A model generated the notes under the pieces. It saw only the letters and a list, made by a program, of their open reading frames with translations. It had not been told where the DNA came from and did no database searches. Source: Streptomyces sp. 549 (GTDB lineage: Bacteria; Actinomycetota; Actinomycetes; Streptomycetales; Streptomycetaceae). Taken from it: a stretch of 64,000 nt of DNA. The stretch lies in assembly GCF_030124175.1 (NCBI RefSeq), contig NZ_JASKMT010000001.1, forward strand, positions 372,001 through 436,000, given 5' to 3'. The translations under genes were made by a program, and so were the position numbers. Positions 35,247 through 43,300 of the stretch are shown one piece after another. Numbering within the stretch: the first letter of the stretch is position 1; each line of letters opens with the position of its first letter.

Positions 35247-36023
35247 ATGGACGACTCGTTGCGGGACCTCATCCTGGTGCTGGCCGCCGCCGCCCTCGGC
35301 GCCGGGATCGGCTGGTGCGTGCGGACGTTGCTGTGGCGGCGCAAGCTCCGCCGCAGGCAGCGCTTCCTCGGGCTGCCGGACAACTCCGAGTGCCTGCTGG
35401 TGGTGAACCGCGACGCGGGCGGGGACGGCGCGGTGGGACGCAACGACGTGTTCGCGCTGCTGGAGCTGTCCGCGCTGGTGAAGGACTGCCGTTCCCATGT
35501 GCAAGTGGTCTCCGCCGACACCGCGCGGCAGGGGTTCGGGGAGCGGACGGAGTTCTGCGTCGGCGGTCCGGTCTCCAACCGGCGGACGGCCGCGCACCTC
35601 CAGTCGCTGCTGCCGGGCGTGCGGATCAACACCGCCTCCGAACCGGGCCCGGACCGCGGCTGCTTCACCGTGGGCAGCGAGCGGTACCGGCTGGAGAGCG
35701 GCGTGGCGGAGTACGTGCTGCTCGCCCGGCTCACGGCGGGGCAGGACGCGCGGCCGGTGTTCCTGCTGTGCGGGCAGCGGTCCGTCACCAGCCAGGCCGC
35801 CGCCCGCTACCTGGCCCGCAACCAGGCGCGGTTGGCCCGCAAGCACGGGATCAACGGCAACTTCTGCCTGCTGCTGAAGGTGGCCAACTCCGACGCGTAC
35901 GGCGCGGACGTGGTCGAGCTGGTCGCCGACGTGACCCGGGCGGCGTCCGACCCGCCGCCCGCGCCGGCCCCCGCACTGCCCGCGGCGTCCAGCGACAAGC
36001 GCGGTGCGCATCGCGCGAGTTGA
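35247..36023 (+). CDS. Uncharacterised protein with N-terminal membrane anchor
   Basis: 258 aa. One transmembrane helix at 8-28 (LILVLAAAALGAGIGWCVRT) followed by basic residues (RRKLRRRQR), so the rest lies in the cytoplasm. The soluble domain LPDNSECLLVVNRDAGGDGA, VGRNDVFALLELSALVKDCR, RTEFCVGGPVSNRRTAAHLQ and FLLCGQRSVTSQAAARYLAR suggests an alpha/beta fold with a possible nucleotide- or small-molecule-binding role, but no family was recognised. Pro/Ala-rich tail. Start ATG 35247; the much longer open frame upstream of it is antisense to other genes. Confidence 0.78.
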   Translation: MDDSLRDLILVLAAAALGAGIGWCVRTLLWRRKLRRRQRFLGLPDNSECLLVVNRDAGGDGAVGRNDVFALLELSALVKDCRSHVQVVSADTARQGFGERTEFCVGGPVSNRRTAAHLQSLLPGVRINTASEPGPDRGCFTVGSERYRLESGVAEYVLLARLTAGQDARPVFLLCGQRSVTSQAAARYLARNQARLARKHGINGNFCLLLKVANSDAYGADVVELVADVTRAASDPPPAPAPALPAASSDKRGAHRAS

Positions 36024-36122
36024 GAGCCGCAGCCCTCACTCGGACGGGTGAGCGTCAAAGGCGGCGCCACCCCGGACGGTCACCGGTCCCACCCCAGGGG
36101 AGGGCCGGGACACACCGTCCAC

Positions 36123-36152
36123 CTAGGTACCCAGCCCTCCCTGCGTACCTAG
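36123..36152 (+). promoter_or_regulatory. Inverted repeat upstream of GntR-family gene
   Basis: Arms ctaggtac (36123-36130) and gtacctag (36145-36152) with a 14-base spacer, ending 28 bases before the ATG at 36181. It fits an autoregulatory GntR/HutC operator. The spacer is long, so two half-sites for separate dimers are also possible. Confidence 0.55.
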
Positions 36153-36180
36153 CCTGGCCGATTCGGGGAAGGGAGCCCGC

Positions 36181-36963
36181 ATGGACGACACCAGGCCGGT
36201 CTACCAGCGGATCGCCGATGATCTGCGGCGCCAGATCGACGACGGCGCGCTCGCCGTGGGCGCGCGCATACCGCCCCGCTCCGAGCTGAAGCAGGTCTAC
36301 CGGGCCAGCGACCAGACGGTGGACCGGGCGGTACGGGTCCTGAAGGCCGCCGGTTACGCGGAGGGGCAGTTCGGGCGGGGCGTCTTCGTCGCCGACCGGG
36401 CGGCCCTGGGCACGCTGCTGCGCACCACCAGTGCCGTCGACTCGCCGTTCGCGGCCCGGATCAGTGCGGGAGACGAGCCGTGCGACCTGATGTGGGAGGC
36501 CCACTCCAGCAGCACCACGGCCCCGGCCCCCGTCGCCGAACGGCTCGCGGTGGAGACGGGAGCGCCGGTGACGTGCACCAGTTACGAGTACCTGGCCGAC
36601 CGCCGGCCGCTCCAGCTGACCACCAGCTGGGAGCCGCTGGCGCTGACCGGTGGCACGGACGTGGTGCACCCCGAACGCGGCCCGTACGCCCGGCGCGGGG
36701 TACGCGGACGCTTCGCCGCGATCGGCATCCGCGTGGTGCGCGCCGCCGAGCTGGTCGGGTCGCGCTCTGCCACCACCTCGGAGTCGGAGGCGCTGGGCTG
36801 CTCACCGGGGCAGTGCGTGACGGTCGTCGAACGCACCCACTACGACGCGCTCGGCCGTCCGGTGGAGACCTCGGACACGGTGGTGCGCGCCGACCGCTGG
36901 CGGCTGGAGTACGGCATCGCGTTCTCCCCGCAGCCGGTTCAGGCGTCGGACACCTCGGCGTAG
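36181..36963 (+). CDS. GntR-family regulator with UTRA (HutC-type) ligand domain
   Basis: 260 aa. N-terminal winged helix-turn-helix VYQRIADDLRRQIDDGALAV, RSELKQVYRASDQTVDRAVR and AAGYAEGQFGRGVFV; C-terminal UTRA-type effector domain with APVAERLAVETGAPVTCTSY, LTTSWEPLALTGGTDVVHPE and GQCVTVVERTHYDALGRPVE. The ligand is unknown. Its 3' end overlaps the convergent gene at 36939 by 25 bases. Upstream lies a ctaggtac/gtacctag inverted repeat. Confidence 0.9.
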   Translation: MDDTRPVYQRIADDLRRQIDDGALAVGARIPPRSELKQVYRASDQTVDRAVRVLKAAGYAEGQFGRGVFVADRAALGTLLRTTSAVDSPFAARISAGDEPCDLMWEAHSSSTTAPAPVAERLAVETGAPVTCTSYEYLADRRPLQLTTSWEPLALTGGTDVVHPERGPYARRGVRGRFAAIGIRVVRAAELVGSRSATTSESEALGCSPGQCVTVVERTHYDALGRPVETSDTVVRADRWRLEYGIAFSPQPVQASDTSA

Positions 36964-37379
36964 ACCTGCGAAAGTTCGGGGGTGCCGCTGTCGGCCCAGG
37001 CACGTCCGACGTCCAGGACGTCCAGCTGCCGGCCCGAGGCGAACCGGATCACCGGGCGGCCGTTCGGCCAGACCTCCCAGAAGGCGCCCCGCACGGTCCG
37101 CACGATGACGGTGCCCAGGTACAGGCCCGCGTCGGTGGCCAGCGGTGCCAGCGCCTCCGGGTCGTCGCGCCAGCGCGGCACCATCTGGTCGAGGGCCTCC
37201 AGGGAGTCCGGCGAGTCGTCGAGCGCGAAGCCGGTGGCCAGCGCCTGCTGGCGCAGCGCCTCGCACTCGGAGAGCAGCTGGTTCACCCCTTCGGCGTCCT
37301 CCGGACCGGGGCCGTGGAGCGCCACGCCGCGGGAGGGGCCGTGACGCTTGCGCCAGTTGTCCAGGAAGGGGATGTTCAT
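36939..37379 (-). CDS. Small conserved Streptomyces-type protein (DUF6278-like)
   Basis: 146 aa from ATG 37379 (MNIPFLDNWRKRHGPSRGVA). Residues LLSECEALRQQALATGFALD, SPDSLEALDQMVPRWRDDPE and TDAGLYLGTVIVRTVRGAFW, then EVWPNGRPVIRF, form a compact mixed fold without signal peptide. Similar proteins occur widely in streptomycetes with no known role; the DUF6278 assignment is from memory. Converges with and overlaps the GntR gene by 25 bases. Confidence 0.78.
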   Translation of the reverse strand: MNIPFLDNWRKRHGPSRGVALHGPGPEDAEGVNQLLSECEALRQQALATGFALDDSPDSLEALDQMVPRWRDDPEALAPLATDAGLYLGTVIVRTVRGAFWEVWPNGRPVIRFASGRQLDVLDVGRAWADSGTPELSQVYAEVSDA

Positions 37380-37531
37380 ACCCTTCAGGGTCGCATCCGC
37401 AACTGCCGTCCCGCCACAGGCGCGCGGCACTCGATGTACACCCCCGCGCCTCCGGGCGTACTCCCCCAGGACTCCGGATGCGGGTCGGATCGGCATCGCA
37501 CACCCGGCAGTTGGCCTCAGCGAAAGGGCAC

Positions 37532-39394
37532 GTGTTGCGTATCCGTGCGTACGGCACCGCCGTCGTTCTCACCCTGACCGCCGCCTCGGTACCGGCCGGG
37601 CCGGCGGTGTCGGCGGTGCCGGCTGAGTCGGCTGAGTCGGTGAGGCACCCCGCAGCAGACCGGGCCGCGCTGCCCCGGCCGTTGGAGCGGCTGTACGACA
37701 ACCGCGCGGCGAGCCGTGACGACCGGCCGGGCGAGGCGGACTTCGACGGGGCCGGCAACTCCTTCTCCGCCGACGCCCTGGCTGGCGCCGGGTGGACACC
37801 GGGACGGCGCCTACTGGTGGACGGCGCCCTCGTCCGGGTGCCCGCCGCGGCCCCCGGCCGGCCCGACAACGTGCGCGCCGACGGCCAGCGGGTGCGGGTA
37901 CGCGGCCGGGGGGACGCGGTGTCCTTCCTGGTCGCGGCCAGCTCGCCGGGAGCGCCGGGCACGCAGATGCGGGCCCGGGGCCAGGTGCACTACCTCGACG
38001 GCGGCCGGTCGGCGTACACGCTGACCGCCGGCGACTGGCGGGGCGGCCCGACCGCCACCAAGGCCGTCGCGCTGCCGTACCTGAACACGCCGGAAGGTAC
38101 CCGCGCCGAGCGGCCCCGCCTGTACGTGGTCACCGTGCCGGTGGCACGCGGCCGGACGCTCGCCTCGGTGGAACTCCCCCGCGACCCGGGCCGCGCCGCC
38201 GACCTGCACGTCTTCGACGTGGCGCTGCAGCAGCCGGCCGACGGCTGGACGGGCACCTGGGCGGCGAGCACCGGCGGCTACGCGAGGGTCGGCCCCTGGA
38301 CCGACCGCACGCTGCGGCTGGTGGTGCACACCAGCGCCGGCGGCAGCAGCGCCCGCGTCCGGTTCGCCAACACCTTCGCCGACGCACCGCTGCACATCGG
38401 CCGGGCCACCGTGGCGGTCCGTGCGGCGGGCGCGGCCGCGGCGGGGCGGCCCCGGGAGCTGACCTTCGGGCGGCAGACCACCGCCCGCGTCCCGGCGGGC
38501 GCGCAACTGGTCAGCGACCCGGTGGGCCTGGACGTGCCGCCCGACGCGGACCTGCTGGTCAGCCTGCACCTGCCGGGCACGGTGACGGCGGCGCCCGTGC
38601 ACAGCGAGGCCGTGCAGACCTCCTACGTCAGCGCCGAGGACGCCGGCGACCGCACCGGGCAGGCCGGTGGCGAGGGTTTCCGCGGCGAGCTGCGCGGCTG
38701 GCCGTTCCTGACCGGCGTCGACGTCCGGGGCGGCCCCGGCTCGGTGGTCACTCTCGGGGACTCCATCACCGACGGTGTCGCCTCCACCCCCGGCGCCAAC
38801 CGGCGGTGGCCGGACGTGCTGGCCCGGCGCCTCCAGCGCGCCGACGGCCGCGGCGTGCCGCGCTACGGCGTGCTCAACCACGGCATCTCCGCGAACCGCG
38901 TGGTGTCCGACCGCTACGACGGCGACGGCGTCAGCAGCGACACCGGCGGCGTCAGCGCGGTGCACCGGCTGGACCGGGACGTGCTGGGCCAGACGGGGGT
39001 GCGCACGGTGGTGCTGTTCCAGGGCGTCAACGACGTGCGCTGGGGCTACTCGGCGCAGAGCGTGATCGAGGGGCTGCGGGCGCTCGCGGACCGGTCCCGG
39101 CAGCGCGGGCTGCGGGTGGTGGGCGCGACCGTCGCGCCCTGCGGCGGCTGGCCCGACTGCTCGGCGGAGGTGGAGCGGCAGCGCCAGCAGGTGAACGCCT
39201 TCGTCCGGGACCACGGCGGCACCTTCGACGCGGTGCTCGACTTCGACGCGGTGCTGCGCGACCCCGGCGACCCGCGGCGGCTGCTGCCGCAGTACGACAG
39301 CGGCGACCACCTGCACCCCGGCGACGCAGGCCTGCGGGCGCTGGCGGACTCCGTCGACCTTTCGGCTCTCGTCCCGCGCGCCCCGCGGCGTTGA
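37532..39394 (+). CDS. Secreted SGNH/GDSL-family esterase with N-terminal accessory domain
   Basis: 620 aa. Signal peptide (YGTAVVLTLTAASVPAGPAV), then about 380 residues including beta-rich segments (WTGTWAASTGGYARVGPWTD and TLRLVVHTSAGGSSARVRFA), then the SGNH hydrolase: catalytic Ser in VVTLGDSITDGVASTPGANR, GVLNHGISANRVV, VVLFQGVNDVRWGY (block III Asn) and the catalytic Asp-His in YDSGDHLHPGD. The TWAA...VRFAN segment is the usual start of the larger rhamnogalacturonan-acetylesterase-like/SGNH secreted group. Start is GTG 37532 or TTG 37535, both behind GAAAGG. Likely acts on polysaccharide or lipid esters outside the cell. Confidence 0.88.
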   Translation: MLRIRAYGTAVVLTLTAASVPAGPAVSAVPAESAESVRHPAADRAALPRPLERLYDNRAASRDDRPGEADFDGAGNSFSADALAGAGWTPGRRLLVDGALVRVPAAAPGRPDNVRADGQRVRVRGRGDAVSFLVAASSPGAPGTQMRARGQVHYLDGGRSAYTLTAGDWRGGPTATKAVALPYLNTPEGTRAERPRLYVVTVPVARGRTLASVELPRDPGRAADLHVFDVALQQPADGWTGTWAASTGGYARVGPWTDRTLRLVVHTSAGGSSARVRFANTFADAPLHIGRATVAVRAAGAAAAGRPRELTFGRQTTARVPAGAQLVSDPVGLDVPPDADLLVSLHLPGTVTAAPVHSEAVQTSYVSAEDAGDRTGQAGGEGFRGELRGWPFLTGVDVRGGPGSVVTLGDSITDGVASTPGANRRWPDVLARRLQRADGRGVPRYGVLNHGISANRVVSDRYDGDGVSSDTGGVSAVHRLDRDVLGQTGVRTVVLFQGVNDVRWGYSAQSVIEGLRALADRSRQRGLRVVGATVAPCGGWPDCSAEVERQRQQVNAFVRDHGGTFDAVLDFDAVLRDPGDPRRLLPQYDSGDHLHPGDAGLRALADSVDLSALVPRAPRR

Positions 39395-39403
39395 CGGCCC
39401 CCG

Positions 39404-39429
39404 GCCCGGGGGCGCCTCTTCCCCCGGGC
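39404..39429. terminator. Bidirectional terminator
   Basis: Perfect 9-base GC-only inverted repeat (39404-39412 with 39421-39429) and an 8-base loop between the convergent esterase and exonuclease III genes. Confidence 0.7.
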
Positions 39430-39443
39430 GGTGGGCCGGCGGG

Positions 39444-40229
39444 TCAGAAGTCCAGGTCCACCACGACGGGGGCGTGGTCCGAGGCGCCCTTGCCCTTGCG
39501 GGCCTCGCGGTCGACGTAGGCGTCCTTGACCGCCGCCCGGAACGGGTCGTTGCCGAAGGCCAGGTCGATGCGCATGCCCTTGTTCTTCGGGAAGCCGAGC
39601 ATCCGGTAGTCCCAGAAGGTGAACGGCACGTCGTACTTGAGCGCCCTGGGGTAGACCTCCTGCAGACCCACCTCGCCCAGCTCCGTCAGCGCCACCCGCT
39701 CGGCCTCGGTCACGTGCGTGGCGCCCTCGAACTGGCCGAGGTCCCACACGTCCTGGTCGGTGGGCGCCACGTTGAAGTCGCCCAGCACCGCGAAGGGCCG
39801 CTCGCCGCCGGACTCCGCGCCGACCGCGACCCGCAGGGCCGACAGCCACTGCAGCTTGTACGCGTAGTGGGGGTGCGAGACCTCCCGGCCGTTGGGCACG
39901 TACACCGACCAGACCCGTACGCCGCCGCAGGTGGCGCTGATCGCGCGCGGCTCCTCGACCTCCTCGAAGGCGGGGCCGCCCGCGAGACCGACCACCGGCT
40001 CCTCAAGCCCGACCCGGGACAGCACGGCGACGCCGTTCCACCGTCCGTCGGCGTTGATCGCGGCCTCGTAGCCGCGCTCCCCCAGCGCCTCCGCCGGGAA
40101 CTGCTCGGCGGTGCACTTCAGCTCCTGGAGGCACAGCACGTCGGTGCCGCTGCTCTCCAGCCAGTCCAGCAGCCGGTCGAGGCGCGGATTGATGCCGTTG
40201 ATGTTCCAGGTGGCGATTCGCAGACCCAT
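39444..40229 (-). CDS. xth: Exodeoxyribonuclease III
   Basis: 261 aa, standard length. Endonuclease/exonuclease/phosphatase fold: MGLRIATWNINGINPRLDRL, metal-binding glutamate in LCLQELKCTAEQFPA, catalytic VYVPNGREVSHPHYAYKLQW, GDFNVAPTDQDVWD and the terminal GASDHAPVVVDLDF. It cleaves DNA 5' of abasic sites and removes 3' blocks in base-excision repair. Streptomyces usually carry two or more such genes. Sixteen bases separate it from the MBL-fold gene upstream, so the two may be one transcript. Confidence 0.94.
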   Translation of the reverse strand: MGLRIATWNINGINPRLDRLLDWLESSGTDVLCLQELKCTAEQFPAEALGERGYEAAINADGRWNGVAVLSRVGLEEPVVGLAGGPAFEEVEEPRAISATCGGVRVWSVYVPNGREVSHPHYAYKLQWLSALRVAVGAESGGERPFAVLGDFNVAPTDQDVWDLGQFEGATHVTEAERVALTELGEVGLQEVYPRALKYDVPFTFWDYRMLGFPKNKGMRIDLAFGNDPFRAAVKDAYVDREARKGKGASDHAPVVVDLDF

Positions 40230-40245
40230 GGGGCAAACCTACCGG

Positions 40246-40893
40246 CTAACGCACCTGCGCGGACTCGCCCGGCAGCAGTCTGCGGTGCTCGGTGGCACCG
40301 ATGCCCGGGCCCTGCGGGGAGAGCATGCGGCCGTAGACCGGCGGGGCGAGTTCCGACAGCAGGCCGTCGTGCACGTCGAAGGCCTGCCGCGGCTGGAGTT
40401 CCCGCAGGTAGTCGACGATCTCGGAGAACTTGCTCCACGGCGCCTGCAGCGGCAGCAGCAGCGTGTCCACCGGGTGGTCGGGGACGGTGAGCGCGTCGCC
40501 TGGGTGGAACACCGAACCGTCGACGAGGTAGCCGACGTTGGCGATCCGCGGGATGTCGGGGTGGATCACCGCGTGCAGCTCGCCGTGCACGGCCACCTCG
40601 AAGCCCGCCGCCCGGATGGTGTCCCCGTGCCCGACGGTGTGGACACGGCCGGGGAAGGCGGCCGAGACCTGCTCGGCGACGCTCCGCGGCGCCCACACCT
40701 GGGCGGCCGGGTTGGCCTCCAGAGCCGTCCGGATCCGGCCCTCGTCGAAGTGGTCCGGATGCTCGTGGGTGACCAGCACCGCGTCGGCCCCCGCAGCCGC
40801 GTCCTCCTCGCTGAAGCCGCCCGGGTCGATGGCAAGCGTGCGGCCGTCCTTCTCCAGCCGCACGCAGGCGTGGCTCTTCTTCGTCAACCGCAT
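40246..40893 (-). CDS. MBL-fold metal-dependent hydrolase (UlaG-like)
   Basis: 215 aa from ATG 40893. Metallo-beta-lactamase motif VLVTHEHPDHFDEG (HxHxDH), third-strand histidine in VHGELHAVIHPD, and a later metal-ligand region VFHPGDALTVPD. Begins MRLTKKSHACVRLEKDGRTL, the typical start of small UlaG-like hydrolases. Substrate unknown. The frame is open to 40923 but only 40893 fits family length. Confidence 0.88.
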   Translation of the reverse strand: MRLTKKSHACVRLEKDGRTLAIDPGGFSEEDAAAGADAVLVTHEHPDHFDEGRIRTALEANPAAQVWAPRSVAEQVSAAFPGRVHTVGHGDTIRAAGFEVAVHGELHAVIHPDIPRIANVGYLVDGSVFHPGDALTVPDHPVDTLLLPLQAPWSKFSEIVDYLRELQPRQAFDVHDGLLSELAPPVYGRMLSPQGPGIGATEHRRLLPGESAQVR

Positions 40894-40919
40894 GTGCCCA
40901 TTGTGCAGCGGTGCGGGCC

Positions 40920-42197
40920 TCACTGGCGTGGCGTGGTCTCCTCCCGCACCACCCGCTGGGCGACTGCGAAGGCCGAGTTCGCGGCCGGCACGCCGCAGTA
41001 CACCGCGGTCTGCAGCAGCACCTCGCGTATCTCCGCCGGGGTGAGGCCGTTGCGCAGCGCGGCCCGGGTGTGGAAGGCCAGCTCGTCCAGGTGTCCGCGG
41101 GCGACCAGCGCGGTCAGCGTCACCACCGAGCGGGTGCGGCGGTCAAGACCCGGCCGGGACCACACCTCGCCCCAGGCGTAACGGGTGAGGAAGTCCTGGA
41201 AGTCGCCGGTGAAGTCGTCGGCGTTCGCCGCCGCCCGGTCCACGTGGGCGTCCCCGAGCACCTCGCGGCGCACCCGCATGCCCGTGTCGTACGGGTCCGG
41301 GCGGCCCGTCGGGGCGTCGGCGGCCGTCAGCTCCGCTATGGCCGCGCTCTGCGGCGGCGGGGAGTCCACCAGCGGCGCGGGCGCGGCGGTGTGCGCGCCG
41401 GTCGCCGAGCTGTCCTGCCACACCGTCGAGAAGTGCTTCAGCAGCAGCTCGGTGACCTCGCCGGGACGTTCCACCGGCGTCAGGTGGGACGCGCCCGGCA
41501 CCATCGCCAGGCGGGCGTCCGGTATCCCGGCGACGAGGGCCCGCGCGTCGGCGGGCGGCGACACCCGGTCCTCAGCCCCGGCGACCACGAGGGTCGGCAC
41601 GTTGAGGCGGGGCAGCGCGTCGCGGACGTCGAAGGCGGCCAGCGCCTCGCAGGCCGCGATGTAGCAGCCGGGGTCGGTGGTGCGCACCATCTGCACGGCC
41701 CAGTCGACGATGGCCGTCTGCACGGTGGTGAAGCCGGGCGTGAACCAGCGTTCCGGAGTGCTGCGGGCGACCGGGTCGAGCCCGTGGCTGCGGACCACGA
41801 CGCCGGTCTGCCGCCACTCGTCGGCCGTGCCGTGCCGCGGCGACGCCGACACCAGGGCGAGCGAGGTGAGCCGGTGCGGGTGGGTGAGCGCGAGCTGCGT
41901 GCCCACGGCACCGCCCAGCGAGCACCCCGCGTAGCCGAAGCGCTCACTGCCCTCGACGGACTCCAGCGCGGCCAGCAGCCGCATCGCCAGTTCGTGCACC
42001 GAGGTCGCCGGGTGGGCGGGGGCGCCGCCGTGGCCGGGCAGGTCGTAGCGCAGCACCCGCCAGTTCCGGGTGAGCTCGGGCATCTGCCTGTCCCACATGT
42101 GCCAGGTCGTGCCGAGCGCGGGGCCGAGTACCAGTAGCGGGGCACCCGCAGGGCCATCCACGCGGTATTGCAGGGGGTTCGGTAGTGTCTCGCTCAC
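40920..42197 (-). CDS. pcaL: Bifunctional 3-oxoadipate enol-lactonase / 4-carboxymuconolactone decarboxylase
   Basis: 425 aa fusion. Residues 1-265 are an alpha/beta hydrolase (PcaD): LRYDLPGHGGAP, nucleophile Ser in FGYAGCSLGGAVG, acid in VAGAEDRVSPP and His in VPGASHLTPVERP. After an Ala/Pro-rich linker (about 270-305), the carboxymuconolactone decarboxylase part (PcaC) reads YDTGMRVRREVLGDAHVDRA and RTRSVVTLTALVARGHLDEL, ending LLQTAVYCGVPAANSAFAVA. It carries out two successive steps of the beta-ketoadipate pathway for aromatic acids. No other pca genes are nearby; in Streptomyces the fusion is common, but a lone copy suggests a lactone-hydrolase role in another pathway or a dispersed pathway. 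Confidence 0.92.
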   Translation of the reverse strand: MSETLPNPLQYRVDGPAGAPLLVLGPALGTTWHMWDRQMPELTRNWRVLRYDLPGHGGAPAHPATSVHELAMRLLAALESVEGSERFGYAGCSLGGAVGTQLALTHPHRLTSLALVSASPRHGTADEWRQTGVVVRSHGLDPVARSTPERWFTPGFTTVQTAIVDWAVQMVRTTDPGCYIAACEALAAFDVRDALPRLNVPTLVVAGAEDRVSPPADARALVAGIPDARLAMVPGASHLTPVERPGEVTELLLKHFSTVWQDSSATGAHTAAPAPLVDSPPPQSAAIAELTAADAPTGRPDPYDTGMRVRREVLGDAHVDRAAANADDFTGDFQDFLTRYAWGEVWSRPGLDRRTRSVVTLTALVARGHLDELAFHTRAALRNGLTPAEIREVLLQTAVYCGVPAANSAFAVAQRVVREETTPRQ

Positions 42198-42343
42198 CCG
42201 TCAGACCCTCTCATCTCCCGCGGGATCTCACACGGCCGGTCCCCACCGAACACTCGCCCGTCCGCGCATCAGGGCGCCCGGCGGTGGGCCGGTCAGGCAG
42301 CAGGCGCCCCGTGGGGCTTCCGCCCCGGGCCCGGCTCCCGGTG

Positions 42344-42592
42344 CTACCGCAGCACCTTCAGCGTCATCAGGGAGAGACGTCGCGCGGTGGGCCGCGGGTC
42401 CGCGTCGGGGAGCCCGGAGTGGAGGGTGCGGGCGACGCCCTCCAGGAAGCCGCGGGTTTCCCTGAGCACCAGGGCACGGCCGAGGCCCGCCCGGTCGCCG
42501 AGCTCCTTGCAGACCGAGGGCCGGGACACCTCGGTCGCCGCGGCGACGGCCGACATGCTGACGCTGTCCCAGCCCGAAGAATGGACAGTTTG
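42344..42592 (-). pseudogene. TetR-family regulator remnant
   Basis: A short frame that has the TetR recognition-helix sequence MSAVAAATEVSRPSVCKELG followed by DRAGLGRALVLRETRGFLEG. The first helix is missing: an in-frame stop lies 13 codons before the internal Met, and the chain ends after 70 residues where a TetR needs about 190. The usual VYKxFGD is changed to VCKELGD. A decayed gene is the best reading; a short functional peptide is not supported. It lies between pcaL and a MarR gene. Confidence 0.72.
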
Positions 42593-42723
42593 TCAATCTC
42601 TGACCTGCCATCAGTCTCCATGGGAGTCAACGGAGTTCGACCCCGGCTCCGGACGTGGCGAGCGCTCGAAGGCCCCGGCGGCCGTCGCAGGCGGCTGCTC
42701 GGCTGACCCGGCGGTCCACTGCC

Positions 42724-43200
42724 TCACGCGTACGGGTCGGTGATCTCTCGCAGCCGGGTGAGCGTCTCGCGCAACTGCGCCATCCGGCGCCTGCCGAGGT
42801 GGCCGGTCCACTCCGCCTCCACCTCGGCGACCACGGCCTCGGCGACCGGGATCGCCGCGGCACCGCGTGCGGCGATCCTCACCAGCCGGGCGCGGCGGTC
42901 CCGGGGGTCGGGGACCCGCTCGACGTATCCCGCGCGTTCGAGGCGGTCGACCAGGAAGCCGGCCGTCTGCTTGGTGATCTGCGCCTGCTCGGCGAGATCC
43001 GTGAGCCGGGTGCCGTCGGGGCCGATGCGCTGCATGACCCGCGCCTGGGCGACGGTGAAGTCGTCGAACCCCGCCTCGGCGAGGGCGGCGAAGATCCGGT
43101 CCTCCATCGCCCGATAGGGGAGGAACAGCAACAGGCCCACGTTCAGCTCCCGCTCCTCCGGTACTCCTCCCCCTATGGCCCCGCCACCCGCTCCTGACAT
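42724..43200 (-). CDS. MarR-family regulator
   Basis: 158 aa from ATG 43200 (ATG 43239 also possible). Winged helix pattern: FDDFTVAQARVMQRIGPDGT, LTDLAEQAQITKQTAGFLVD and GYVERVPDPRDRRARLVRIA, the last being the wing. The dimerisation helices lie at both ends. It diverges from a mycothiol-dependent-type enzyme with a palindromic operator (43240-43258) between them, so autoregulation and control of that enzyme are likely. Confidence 0.9.
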   Translation of the reverse strand: MSGAGGGAIGGGVPEERELNVGLLLFLPYRAMEDRIFAALAEAGFDDFTVAQARVMQRIGPDGTRLTDLAEQAQITKQTAGFLVDRLERAGYVERVPDPRDRRARLVRIAARGAAAIPVAEAVVAEVEAEWTGHLGRRRMAQLRETLTRLREITDPYA

Positions 43201-43232
43201 CCGCCGACTCCCCACCGCTTGACATCCACCGC

Positions 43233-43263
43233 TTGACATTAGTCAGTGCATCTGACTACTTTG
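43233..43263 (+). promoter_or_regulatory. Promoter-operator for MarR / mycothiol-type enzyme pair
   Basis: A -35 ttgaca (43233-43238) and a -10 tacttt (43258-43263) face the plus-strand gene; spacing is 19, longer than ideal. Between them is a perfect inverted repeat tagtcag-N5-ctgacta (43240-43258) of the length expected for a MarR dimer. Binding would block the promoter. Confidence 0.7.
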
Positions 43264-43300
43264 GTCAGGTGAGCTTACCATTTTTGAGGCGGTGACGACC

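Noticed and set aside
42344..42556. Functional 70-aa regulator
   Set aside because: It begins in the middle of a TetR DNA-binding domain, with a stop upstream, and lacks the ligand domain.
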